Of a stretch of 64,000 bases of DNA, positions 29,944 through 38,289 are shown one piece after another (within the stretch, counting starts at the first letter, position 1; every line of letters starts with the position of its first letter). Below the pieces are notes generated by a model. It was not told the DNA's origin, did no database searches, and saw only the letters and a program-made list of their open reading frames with translations. The stretch is taken from assembly GCF_013393325.1 (NCBI RefSeq), contig NZ_QJRC01000076.1, positions 1 through 64,000 of the forward strand, given 5' to 3'. Source of the stretch: Pseudomonas hunanensis. Lineage in GTDB: Bacteria; Pseudomonadota; Gammaproteobacteria; Pseudomonadales; Pseudomonadaceae. Position numbers and translations under genes: made by a program.

Positions 29944-29949
29944 TATAAT
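29944..29949 (+). promoter_or_regulatory. Candidate -10 (TATAAT) before the small DUF5629-like gene
   Basis: A consensus -10 lies 28 bp before the ATG at 29977 and directly after the terminator-like hairpin. No clear -35 is seen because the hairpin fills that position. Confidence 0.4.
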
Positions 29950-29976
29950 GCCGCCACTTCTTCCACAGGTACCCCC

Positions 29977-30267
29977 ATGTCCCCCCTCGCCAACGCCCTG
30001 CAGTCCTGCGACATGCTCCTCATCGACGGCCTGCACGCCTTCGACTTCACCGCCGATGAGTCCGGCCTTACCATCGAATGCATGGACGGCCGCCAACTGC
30101 GCCGCTGGTCATTCACCCCCGAGCAAGTCGCCGGCGCCGTTGCCACCGGCGATGAGTGGCAACTCAACGATGCCAACGGCGCGCATCGGCTAGTCTGTAT
30201 GAGTGCCTTTCGCGCCCCGGATGAAGACCAAGATGAACCGGACCTGGACGAGCCTGCTGACCGCTAG
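29977..30267 (+). CDS. Small acidic protein, probably DUF5629
   Basis: 96 aa (MSPLANALQSCDMLLIDGLHAF...). Predicted mixed alpha/beta with the pattern TIECMDGRQLRRWSFTPEQV and HRLVCMSAFRAPDED, ending in a Asp/Glu-rich tail. It resembles the Pseudomonas-restricted DUF5629 family; function unknown, cytosolic. Its 3' end overlaps the lactonase start by 47 bp in another frame, so the pair is probably cotranscribed. Confidence 0.7.
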   Translation: MSPLANALQSCDMLLIDGLHAFDFTADESGLTIECMDGRQLRRWSFTPEQVAGAVATGDEWQLNDANGAHRLVCMSAFRAPDEDQDEPDLDEPADR

Positions 30268-31363
30268 CCTGATGAGCCTGACAATCAATGCCCACGCCGC
30301 CACCTTGCTGGTGGGCAGCTACACCGATGGCGCCAGCCAGGGTATCTACCGCTACCAGTTCGATGAAAAGGCCGGCCACATCGACCCCACACCGCAACAA
30401 GTGGTGAAGAGCGTCAGCCCTTCATGGCTGGTGCTGTCGGCCGACCAGCGCCTGCTGTTCGCGGTCAATGAAACCCAGGGTGGGCATGCCAGTAGTTTCA
30501 GCGTCAGTGCCAAGGGTGAGATCAAGCCGCTCAACCAGGTGGCCACCCAAGGTGACGAACCGACTCACGCCAGCCTCAGCCGTGACCAGCGTTACCTGTT
30601 TGTGGCCAACTACGCGGTCAAGCCCGACCCCGGCGGCAGCCTGGTGGTGATCCCGGTGGCCAAGGACGGCAAGCTCAAGGCCGTGGTGCAACAGGCCCGG
30701 CACAAGGCAAGTGGGGTCAACCCCGAGCGTCAGGCCGGTGCCCACGTGCATTCACTGGTGCTGTCGCCCGATGGCCAGCATGTGTATGCCTGCGACCTGG
30801 GTGCAGACAAGGTGTTCATCTACCGCTACGACGGTGCCAGTGTGGACAAGCCGTTGAGCCCGGCAATCCCGGCCTCGGTGGACTTGCCGCCAGGTAGCGG
30901 GCCGCGTCACCTGCTGTTCGACGCCAAGGGCCGGCATGCCTACCTGACGCTGGAAATGAGTGGCGAAGTGGTGATGTTCGATGTCAAGGACGATGCCTTG
31001 CTCGAGCGCCAGCGCTTGCCGCTGGCCGAACAGCAGGACCCTGCGGCCAAGGCGGCGGGAGGCTTGCACCTGTCGGCAGATGGGCGCTTCCTGTACGTGA
31101 GCAATCGCGGAACGGCCAACGAAATCGTTGTGTTCAGTGTGGGCAAGGACGATGGCCAGTTGGCGTTTCTGCAACGTCGCTCGGTGGAAGGTGATCATCC
31201 CCGTGAGTTTGCCCTGGACCCCAGTGACAACTTCCTGCTGGTGGCCAACCAGAAGAGCAACCAGATCGTGGTGATGCGCCGCGATCCGCGCAGTGGCAAG
31301 CTGCTGGAGACGGTGCAGACACTGAAGCAGGAAGCACCTTCGGACCTGAAGTTCATCGAGTGA
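30221..31363 (+). CDS. Lactonase family beta-propeller (6-phosphogluconolactonase-like), exported
   Basis: 380 aa. A signal peptide ends in NAHA, then TLLVGSYTDGASQGIYRYQFD opens a seven-bladed lactonase propeller of the YbhE/Pgl type, with GPRHLLFDAKGRHAYL and HPREFALDPSDNFLLVANQKSNQIVV blades. Cytosolic Pgl hydrolyses 6-phosphogluconolactone, but the signal peptide here puts the protein in the periplasm, so the substrate is probably another (sugar) lactone. Starts at 30221, 30233 (ATG) or 30203 (GTG) are all possible; 30221 gives a basic n-region before the hydrophobic core. Confidence 0.8.
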   Translation: MKTKMNRTWTSLLTASLMSLTINAHAATLLVGSYTDGASQGIYRYQFDEKAGHIDPTPQQVVKSVSPSWLVLSADQRLLFAVNETQGGHASSFSVSAKGEIKPLNQVATQGDEPTHASLSRDQRYLFVANYAVKPDPGGSLVVIPVAKDGKLKAVVQQARHKASGVNPERQAGAHVHSLVLSPDGQHVYACDLGADKVFIYRYDGASVDKPLSPAIPASVDLPPGSGPRHLLFDAKGRHAYLTLEMSGEVVMFDVKDDALLERQRLPLAEQQDPAAKAAGGLHLSADGRFLYVSNRGTANEIVVFSVGKDDGQLAFLQRRSVEGDHPREFALDPSDNFLLVANQKSNQIVVMRRDPRSGKLLETVQTLKQEAPSDLKFIE

Positions 31364-31485
31364 TATCGATCGGCGTGATAATCGATACTGCTGCAATGAA
31401 TTTTTGCGTTCGGCGTCGGCGGCGTAAGTTTGACCCAAGGCCCAAACGGGCCACTGTCAAACCACCGCCGTCGAGGTCAGCCCAG

Positions 31486-31665
31486 ATGAACTTCAATCTC
31501 TTCCCGGTCATTGCCGCATCCGCCATTTCCGCATCGGTCGTACTGCCAGCGCACGCCCATGCCGACAGCAGCGGCAAGGCTTCTGCTACCCACAGTTACA
31601 CCGAGCAGTACCTGCGCCAGAGTGCCAATTTCCATGCGGCCCTCAGTGGCAAGCACAACCACTGA
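31486..31665 (+). CDS. Small exported His-rich peptide, unknown
   Basis: 59 aa. A clear signal peptide (about residues 1-26, ending AHAHA) leaves a mature part of ~33 residues rich in His, Ser and Ala, ending SGKHNH. An AGGTCAGCCCAG stretch precedes the ATG. Five or more His in the mature part suggest metal binding, but I do not recognise the family. Monocistronic between the lactonase gene and a REP pair. Confidence 0.6.
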   Translation: MNFNLFPVIAASAISASVVLPAHAHADSSGKASATHSYTEQYLRQSANFHAALSGKHNH

Positions 31666-31683
31666 TGCCAAGCCTCACGCGTA

Positions 31684-31774
31684 CCCTGTGGGAGCGGGTT
31701 TACCCGCGAACAAGGGCGAAGCCCTTGCCATGCACCGCGCGACCTGCTTCGCGGGTAAATCCGCTCCCACAGGG
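31684..31774. repeat. Inverted REP pair
   Basis: CCCTGTGGGAGCGGGTTTAC at 31684 recurs inverted (ending CCGCTCCCACAGGG at 31774) around a ~37-bp centre. This BIME-like doublet separates the small peptide gene from the GST gene and probably acts as a bidirectional transcript end. Confidence 0.85.
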
Positions 31775-31797
31775 CTCCGCGTAAAGTCGAAAGCTGA

Positions 31798-32397
31798 TTA
31801 CTTGGCCATTACCGACTTAAAAAGCTCCGAAGCCAGCCACCCCTCCAGCCAGCTCCGCACTTGCGGATAAGCCGCCTCGGCGAACCACTGCGGTTCGACC
31901 CCGGCAAACTGGCGCATCAGGGGTAGCAACGCGGCATCGGCGAGGCTTGGGTGATCGGCCAGCAAATAGGCTCGCCCCGTCAGCAGGCCTTCGAGTTCCG
32001 CCAACCAGGCTTCGGCCTGTTGGCGGTAATGCTCGCGGGGATACGCCGGGTAACGCTCGGCATACTTGTACAGGTTCACCTGCGCCTTGAACGTAGTGTC
32101 GTTGCGCGCAATCAGGGCTTCAGCGTGCTGCGCCGCCGCAGGGTCTGCCTGCAGTTGCCAATCCTGCGGGTCATTTTGCGCCAGCGCCCAGCGCATGATG
32201 TCCAGGCTCTCTTCCAGCACTCCGGCACCGGTATCCAGCACCGGCACCGTGCCTTTGGGCGACAAGGCCAGCAATTCTGCCGGCTTGTTCTTCATCGCCA
32301 CCTCGCGTACTTCCACCGCGCAGCCGGCGTAGCGCAGGGCCAGGCGCGCGCGCATGGCCCAGGGGCAGCGGCGGAACGAGTAGAGGATCACCCACAC
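31798..32397 (-). CDS. Glutathione S-transferase family protein
   Basis: 199 aa. Thioredoxin-like N-terminal domain with the motif SFRRCPWAMRARLAL (Cys-11), then PVLDTG and EESLDIMRWAL for glutathione contacts, and an all-helical C-terminal domain. The CPWA motif places it among Cys-type GSTs (omega-like or glutathionyl reductases) rather than Tyr/Ser types. Its start overlaps the end of sbcC by 10 bp on the same strand, so it belongs to the sbcDC transcript; the link to DNA repair may be only positional. Confidence 0.85.
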   Translation of the reverse strand: MWVILYSFRRCPWAMRARLALRYAGCAVEVREVAMKNKPAELLALSPKGTVPVLDTGAGVLEESLDIMRWALAQNDPQDWQLQADPAAAQHAEALIARNDTTFKAQVNLYKYAERYPAYPREHYRQQAEAWLAELEGLLTGRAYLLADHPSLADAALLPLMRQFAGVEPQWFAEAAYPQVRSWLEGWLASELFKSVMAK

Positions 32398-35300
32398 ACC
32401 TCCACGTCACTCAGGCCATTACCCTGGCGCCGCACCTGGATCTGCACCGGGATGCGCTCGTGCATTTCCTGCACGTGGGAAATCACCGCCACCTTGCGGC
32501 CTTGGGCCTGCAAGCCGTCGAGGGCGTCCATGGCAAGTTGCAACGACTCGGGGTCGAGGCTGCCGAAGCCTTCGTCGATGAACAGCGATTCGATGCGCAG
32601 GGTGCTGGAGGCCATTGACGCCAGGCCCAGGGCCAGGGCCAGCGATACCAGGAAGGTTTCCCCGCCCGACAACGAGTGCACCGAACGCAGTTCGTCGCCC
32701 ATCTCGGTATCCAGTACCAGCAGGCCCAGGGCACTGCCGCCGCGCTTGAGGCGGTAGCGGCGGGCCAGCTGGCGTAGCTGGGCGTTGGCGTGGTGCAGCA
32801 GCAGGTCGAGGTTGTAGCCTTGGGCAATCTTGCGGAACACGTCGCCCGAAGCCGAACCGATCAGGTCATTCAGGCGACCCCAGCGTTGCCATTGCTGGCG
32901 AGCCTCATCGATTTCTGCCGCCAGTGCTTGGTGGGCCTGCTGCCGGCGCTGGTCGTCGGCCTGCAGCGCGCGCAATTCTGCGCACTGTTGCTCGTGCAGG
33001 GTCAGGCGCTCGCGTAGCTCGGTCAGGGCTTGCTCCAGGGCTTCGACCGAGGTGTCCACGGTCATTTGCGCGGCGTGCTGCTGCAGGCGCTGCTCACGTT
33101 CCTGCAGCAGCACCCGGCCTTGTTCGATGGCCTTTTCAGCGTTTTGCAGGCGCTGGCGCAGTTCATTCACCTGGGCATCATCCATGCCCAGCAGGCGGTC
33201 CAGCCCGGCGTCATCCAGTTCCGGGTGCTCGCTGCGCCATTGGGCGATCTGGCCCTGCAACTGCTGGCATTCGCTGGTCAGCGCCTGTTGCTGCTGGGCA
33301 TTGGCCTTGAGCTCGCTGGCCAGTTGTACGCCCTGGGTGCGCAGTTCCTGCAGGCGCTGGGCGGTGTCGGCGTCAAGGGCACGGGCTTGCTCCAGCGCGG
33401 TGTCCATGTGCTGTTGCCAGGCTTCGGCGCTGGCATGTTCGCCGAGCAGCTCGCCGAGCGAGGCCTGGGCTTGCTGGCGTTGCTCGTCGAGGGTAGCCAG
33501 CTTTTGTTGCAACTGCTGCTGGCCTTGCACGCGCGCCTGTTGTTGGTCGCGCAGTTTGTCCAGCTGGGTTTGGCGGGCTTGCTGTTCTTCCTGTTCGTCC
33601 TTGCGCTGTTCCAGGTGTTGCCGGCGCAGGGCAATTTGCTGGTCAAGGGCCAGGAAGGCATTGGCCGGGTCTTCGTTCAGGGCCTTGAGGGCTTCCTCGG
33701 GCAGAACCCCGGCCAGGTCGCTCAGGCCTTGCTGCAACTGCTGCTCATCGTTGGCCAGGGCCTGGTGCTGTTGCTCCAGGTGGCGCTGGGCCTGCTGCTG
33801 GGCGTCGTGGGCGGCCTGCAGTTGCTGGTTGAGGCGGGCGGCGTCTTTTTGTAGGGCTAGCAGGACTTTTTGGCGCTTCTCGTCCTGGCCGATGTGTTCG
33901 TCCAGGCGCCGCAGTTGGCTGTCGAGCCAGGTGCTACGGGCGATGTCGTCCTGCGGGGCGAGGGCAGGCCACAGGCTGTGCGCCTGTACCTGGGCCACTA
34001 TTGGCTGCAGCTGTTCGCTCAGGTGTTGCTGTTGCTGCTGGTAGTCCTTGAGTTGAGCATTGACCACACCCAGCTGGGTACGAAGCTCCACCAGTTTGCT
34101 GTTGAGGCTTTCGACCTGTTTCTGGGCGGCGTCTTCTTCGGCCTGGTCATGGCGGCCCAGGCTCTGCAGCAGCGCTTCGGGCTGATGGAACGGGTGTTCG
34201 GCGCTGCCGCATACCGGGCAGGGTTCGCCGTCGCGCAATTGGCCACGCAGTTCTTCGACGCTGGTGTTGCGTGCCAGGCGCTGGCGCTCCAGCAACTGGC
34301 GGGTGAGGGTGAGCGCCTGTTCGGCGGCCTCCAGCTCGGCCTTGGCGGCGGTGCCCTCGGTAATCAGCTGCTGGCGCTGCTGCATGGCCTGCTGCTGCCG
34401 TTCGCGCGCGGCGTCCAACTGCTGGCGCAGCTCCCGTTCACGGGCGTGCAGGCGCGACAGTTCCTCGACGGCGCGCTGCTGCTTGCGGTTGTCCTGCAGC
34501 ATGCCGCCCAGCAGGTCGATCTGCTCGGCAAGGGCCTGTGGTTCGGCCTTGGCCTCGCGGAACAGCAGGTCGTAGGCGTCACGCTCGGCCTGCAAGTGTG
34601 CATTGGCCTGGCTGGCCAGGGCCTGCAGGCCGGGCAGCTCGTCGCGGCCTTTGCTCAGGCGGCCGCCTATCAGCATCACCTGTTTAAGTTGCGGCAAGTA
34701 GGCGTGCCAGGCATCGGCCAGGCCCGCCAGGTGCTGACTGTCGGCAAGCGCGGTGTCGATCTGTGCCAGTTGCTGCAGGCTGCGCTGCTGATTGTCTTCC
34801 AACTGCTGCAGCTGCTGCTGGCCGTCAGCGACTTGCTGTTCAGCCTGTTGGTTGCTGCTGCGCTGGGCGGCCAGCTCCTGGTCCAGGCGGGCCAGGTTGT
34901 CCTGGGCGGCAAAGGCCTGGCGCAGGCGTGGGGTGTTTTCGCCATGCTGGGCCTGGCGATCGGCCAGCGCTTGGCGGGCAGCGTTCAGCGCCTGTTCCAG
35001 CTCGTGGGTACGCACCTGCAGTGCGTCTTGCTGCTGTTGCAGCTCGGCAATTTTCGCGGCCACTGGCGCCAGTTGTGCGCTGAGTGCCTGTTGGCGATGA
35101 AATTGGTGACGTTGTGGCGCCAGGCGCTCCAGGCGTACCAAGTCCAGGCGGGGTTCGGCCAGCAACTGCCAGCCCTGTTCAGCGGCCTGCAGTGCGGTGC
35201 CGGCTTCGACGTGCTGGGCTTGCAGCTGGCGTTGCTCATTCAGCCAGCTGCGTTGCTGCTCAAGTTGGCGCTCGCCGGTTTGGTCGGCCTTGAACTGTTG

Positions 35301-36032
35301 CTGCGCCTGCTCCAGGCGTTGGTCGAGCTCGGTACGGGCTTCGACGGCCATCGGCAACAAGTGGCTGGCGCGGTCATTCAGGGCTTTGTGCGCCTCGCCG
35401 GCTTCACGCGCCTTGCTGAAGGCGCGCTGGCCCAGGCGGGTGTAGATGGCGGTGTTGGTGAGCTTTTCCAGCAGTTCGCTGCGCTCTTTGTCGTCGGCCT
35501 TGAGGAACGCGCCGAACTCGCTCTGGGCCAGCATCACTGCACGGGTGAACTGCTCGAAGTTCAGGCCCAGACTGGCCTCGACCAGTGGTTTGAACTCGTT
35601 CTTGGCGCTGGCCAGTACTTGCTCGCTGTCGAGATCGTAGAGGCTCTGGCGGCTAAGTTGCAGTTTGCCGTTGGCTTTGTCGCGGGCGCGGTTGGCTTCC
35701 CAGCGGGCACGGTAGCGGCGGCCATCGATGCCGACGAAATCGACCTCGGCAAAACCGCTGCCGGTGCCACGGCGCAGCAGGTTGCGCGGGTCTGACGTGG
35801 GGATTTCGCCGTCGGCATCCGGCACCTTGGCCTCTCGGCCGATGTCATTGAGCCGTGGCACGGTGCCAAACAACGCCAGGCACAAGGCGTCGAGCAGGGT
35901 GCTCTTGCCGGCACCGGTCGGCCCGGTGATTGCGAACAGGCCCGCGCTGGCCAAGGGTTCTGCGGTGAAGTCAATTTCGACCGGGCCGGCCAGTGATGCC
36001 AGGTTCTTCAGGCGGATGGCGAGAATCTTCAT
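32388..36032 (-). CDS. sbcC: Exonuclease subunit SbcC
   Basis: ATPase subunit of the SbcCD nuclease (Rad50 homologue), which cuts hairpins and palindromes at replication forks. 1214 aa. Walker A GPTGAGKS at 37-44; two long Gln/Leu-rich coiled coils joined by the zinc hook CPVC (Cys-605, Cys-608); the ABC signature LSGGETFLVSLALALG and Walker B region near the C-terminus. Its start overlaps the sbcD stop by 4 bp. Coiled-coil sequence bias makes the opposite strand look open for long stretches; those frames are not genes. Confidence 0.96.
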   Translation of the reverse strand: MKILAIRLKNLASLAGPVEIDFTAEPLASAGLFAITGPTGAGKSTLLDALCLALFGTVPRLNDIGREAKVPDADGEIPTSDPRNLLRRGTGSGFAEVDFVGIDGRRYRARWEANRARDKANGKLQLSRQSLYDLDSEQVLASAKNEFKPLVEASLGLNFEQFTRAVMLAQSEFGAFLKADDKERSELLEKLTNTAIYTRLGQRAFSKAREAGEAHKALNDRASHLLPMAVEARTELDQRLEQAQQQFKADQTGERQLEQQRSWLNEQRQLQAQHVEAGTALQAAEQGWQLLAEPRLDLVRLERLAPQRHQFHRQQALSAQLAPVAAKIAELQQQQDALQVRTHELEQALNAARQALADRQAQHGENTPRLRQAFAAQDNLARLDQELAAQRSSNQQAEQQVADGQQQLQQLEDNQQRSLQQLAQIDTALADSQHLAGLADAWHAYLPQLKQVMLIGGRLSKGRDELPGLQALASQANAHLQAERDAYDLLFREAKAEPQALAEQIDLLGGMLQDNRKQQRAVEELSRLHARERELRQQLDAARERQQQAMQQRQQLITEGTAAKAELEAAEQALTLTRQLLERQRLARNTSVEELRGQLRDGEPCPVCGSAEHPFHQPEALLQSLGRHDQAEEDAAQKQVESLNSKLVELRTQLGVVNAQLKDYQQQQQHLSEQLQPIVAQVQAHSLWPALAPQDDIARSTWLDSQLRRLDEHIGQDEKRQKVLLALQKDAARLNQQLQAAHDAQQQAQRHLEQQHQALANDEQQLQQGLSDLAGVLPEEALKALNEDPANAFLALDQQIALRRQHLEQRKDEQEEQQARQTQLDKLRDQQQARVQGQQQLQQKLATLDEQRQQAQASLGELLGEHASAEAWQQHMDTALEQARALDADTAQRLQELRTQGVQLASELKANAQQQQALTSECQQLQGQIAQWRSEHPELDDAGLDRLLGMDDAQVNELRQRLQNAEKAIEQGRVLLQEREQRLQQHAAQMTVDTSVEALEQALTELRERLTLHEQQCAELRALQADDQRRQQAHQALAAEIDEARQQWQRWGRLNDLIGSASGDVFRKIAQGYNLDLLLHHANAQLRQLARRYRLKRGGSALGLLVLDTEMGDELRSVHSLSGGETFLVSLALALGLASMASSTLRIESLFIDEGFGSLDPESLQLAMDALDGLQAQGRKVAVISHVQEMHERIPVQIQVRRQGNGLSDVEVCG

Positions 36033-37267
36033 GGCTGTTCCTCTTCCTGCTGCACGTCCTGCAACAGCAGGGCGAAGTCGGCCAGCGCCTGCTCGTCGGC
36101 GGGGTTGCCGTAGGCTTGCTCCCAGGCACGGCTGAACAGATCTTGCGGGGTCATCTGGGCCAGTTCGACAAAGGCCAAGTCGTCATCTTCGGCGTTGGTG
36201 CGGCCAGCGTATTCGGCGCTGATGCGGATCAGCCGTACCGCCTTACCCTCCAGCGCAGTTTCGATTTGCTGGCGCAGGTCGGGTTGCGGCTCGTCCAGAA
36301 CAACCCGCACTTCCAGCCAAGGTTGGCGGTTGGGGTCTTCGAGCAGGTCGATCACCGGCAGGTCGGCCAGTTGCTGCAGCAGCTCGCCCAACGGCGCCGG
36401 GCCCACCCGTTGCAGGGCTACCGCGCGCGGTACCGGGCGCGGTTCGACGCTGACCAGGCCAGCGCCGTCCAGCTCCACTTCCAGCACCTGGTGTGGGTAG
36501 TTGATTTCGGCGAACGACAGCGGAATCGGCGAGCCGCTGTAGCGAATACGCTCTTCGCGGTTGACCTTCTGCGGTTTGTGCAGGTGGCCCAGGGCAACGT
36601 AGCTGATGGCCTTGTCGAACAGCTTGGCCGGCAGCGCCTCGGCATTGCCGATGATCAGGCTGCGTTCGGAGTCTTCCGACACGGATCCACCGGCCATGTG
36701 TGCATGGCTGATGGCGATCAGCGCCTGGTCTTTCTTGCGCTTTTTTTGCGCGGCGGCGATCAGTTGCTGGTGCACCTGGGTGATGCCTTGCAGGTAGTCG
36801 TCACCCAGGTGCGGGCCGGTCACTTCAGCCGGGCGCAGGAAAGGCAGGGCCAGGCACCAGGCAGCGACCTTGCCACGGCCGTTGGTCAGCGGAATCAGCA
36901 GCCGCTCGGCATCCAGCTGGCCCTCGTCCAGCCAGTGCACACGGCCCAGGGCATGGGTGCGCAGGCGCCGCATGAGCGCGGCGGGCAGTTCGATGCGCGA
37001 GCCCGAATCGTGGTTGCCGGCGATCATCACGATGTCCAGCTTGGGCTGTTGCTCGTGGGCCTGGACGATGAAGTCGTAGAGGCGTTCCTGGGCTTTGACC
37101 GGCGGGTTGACCGTGTCGAAGATATCGCCGGCGATCAGCAGCGCATCGGGTTGACGCAGGTGCAGCTGGCCGAGCAGCCAGTCGAGGAAGCAGGCGTGTT
37201 CGAAGTCGCGTTCCTGGCCGTGCAGGCTTTGGCCCAGGTGCCAGTCGGAGGTATGAAACAGACGCAT
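36029..37267 (-). CDS. sbcD: Exonuclease subunit SbcD
   Basis: Mn-dependent nuclease subunit of SbcCD (Mre11 homologue), 412 aa. The phosphoesterase motifs are in order: TSDWHLGQ (Asp-8, His-10), AGDIFDTV, GNHDSGSR and ISHAHMAGG with a later GHLHKPQ. The ATG at 37267 starts MRLFHTSDWHLG as in homologues; the open frame upstream is dropped. First gene of the sbcD-sbcC-GST operon. Confidence 0.96.
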   Translation of the reverse strand: MRLFHTSDWHLGQSLHGQERDFEHACFLDWLLGQLHLRQPDALLIAGDIFDTVNPPVKAQERLYDFIVQAHEQQPKLDIVMIAGNHDSGSRIELPAALMRRLRTHALGRVHWLDEGQLDAERLLIPLTNGRGKVAAWCLALPFLRPAEVTGPHLGDDYLQGITQVHQQLIAAAQKKRKKDQALIAISHAHMAGGSVSEDSERSLIIGNAEALPAKLFDKAISYVALGHLHKPQKVNREERIRYSGSPIPLSFAEINYPHQVLEVELDGAGLVSVEPRPVPRAVALQRVGPAPLGELLQQLADLPVIDLLEDPNRQPWLEVRVVLDEPQPDLRQQIETALEGKAVRLIRISAEYAGRTNAEDDDLAFVELAQMTPQDLFSRAWEQAYGNPADEQALADFALLLQDVQQEEEQP

Positions 37268-37329
37268 GGATGACCTGTTGGTGTCGAATCGGGCAAGCGG
37301 GGGAAGGGCGGTATGGTAACCCAAGCGTG

Positions 37330-37375
37330 GGGCCGCTGTGCGGCCCAATCGCGACACAAGGCCGCGGCTACATGG
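37330..37375. repeat. REP palindrome upstream of sbcD
   Basis: GGGCCGC-TGT-GCGGCCC hairpin (37330-37346) plus the arm AATCGCGACACAAGGCCG. It lies between sbcD and the Rhs-core gene. Confidence 0.7.
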
Positions 37376-37479
37376 GCCGCGCTCGCCTGGCATTTTTGTC
37401 AGTTGCCTTGCCGTTGTTCATGGCTGAAAAAATTGTGCTCGAGCAGTCTGCAACTGGCTCACTTGAATGAGGCTGGGCA

Positions 37480-38136
37480 ATGGCAACATTGACGCAGGTC
37501 TACACGGCATACGGGTACTCCGATTGGCCATCGAATAGCACGGTACTTGGTTTCAATGGTGAGCGGCTGGCCGTCGAGTTGGCGAGTTACCTGTTGGGCA
37601 ATGGGTATCGGGCGTTCAGCCCGGTTCTGATGCGCTTCTGGTCGCCGGACAGCTTCAGCCCTTTCGGTGAGGGTGGCTTCAATAGCTATGCGTATTGTTC
37701 GAATGACCCACTCAACAGGTGCGATCCAAGCGGGCGCACAGGCGATGCATTCATTAGAGGTGTCCCTACAAGGCGTGCTTTCCGAAAACCGTTAAACCCC
37801 GCGTGGACAAGTCAGGCGCTGAAGGTTGAGTTCAATAAGCTAGGGGAGCAGATGACTAAAAGAAAAATTGCGAGCGATGGGCAAGCGAATAACAGGCTGC
37901 ACAACAAGCAGTTAGCCATTGTAAAAGTTTTAGCGGCTACTGAATCTCAACATCTTGTCAAAGCGAATAAGCGGGTTCTGGATCTGCCGGTTACATCGGA
38001 TACACCGATGATCAACGCATTGTTGAATACGACTGATCCTTTTCCGCCAATGCTGCGTAGTACCACGACTGTTACAAAATCAGTTGTCGACTTGGGTATG
38101 GAGTTGCGCGAAAGTAGCAACACCCAGTCTCGCTAG
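37480..38136 (+). CDS. Short Rhs-core protein with a variable C-terminal tail
   Basis: 218 aa. Residues ~1-87 form the end of an Rhs/YD-repeat shell: YSDWPSNSTVLGFNGERL, then the hallmark YLLGNGYRAFSPVLMRFWSP and SPFGEGGFNSYAYCSNDPLNRCDPSGR. Past that PSGR point the sequence turns into a ~130-residue basic, lower-GC tail of no family I know, where polymorphic toxins carry their variable domain. No immunity-like gene follows before the REP pair. It could be an orphan Rhs tip displaced from a larger locus, or a self-standing small Rhs protein as seen in putida-group genomes. Confidence 0.75.
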   Translation: MATLTQVYTAYGYSDWPSNSTVLGFNGERLAVELASYLLGNGYRAFSPVLMRFWSPDSFSPFGEGGFNSYAYCSNDPLNRCDPSGRTGDAFIRGVPTRRAFRKPLNPAWTSQALKVEFNKLGEQMTKRKIASDGQANNRLHNKQLAIVKVLAATESQHLVKANKRVLDLPVTSDTPMINALLNTTDPFPPMLRSTTTVTKSVVDLGMELRESSNTQSR

Positions 38137-38153
38137 AGTGATGCGCTGTTCAT

Positions 38154-38269
38154 TGTAGGAGCGGCCTTGTGTCGCGAAAGGGCCGCAAGCGGCCCCGGCA
38201 ATCTTGCGATGATGCGAAGGTCCTGGAGGGGCGCTTCGCACCCCATCGCGACACAAGGCCGCTCCCACA
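38154..38269. repeat. Inverted REP pair downstream of the Rhs-core gene
   Basis: A 24-bp arm starting TGTAGGAGCGGCC (38154-38177) is matched inverted at 38246-38269, with one mismatch, around two further small hairpins. It closes the Rhs-core gene and batD convergently. Confidence 0.85.
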
Positions 38270-38289
38270 GGGATCGTGCAGGCAGCGCG

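Noticed and set aside
33870..35795. 641-codon open frame on the plus strand opposite sbcC
   Set aside because: Leu/Gln/Gly-rich translation that mirrors the coiled-coil codons (CTG/CAG) of sbcC; no motif, no ribosome site.
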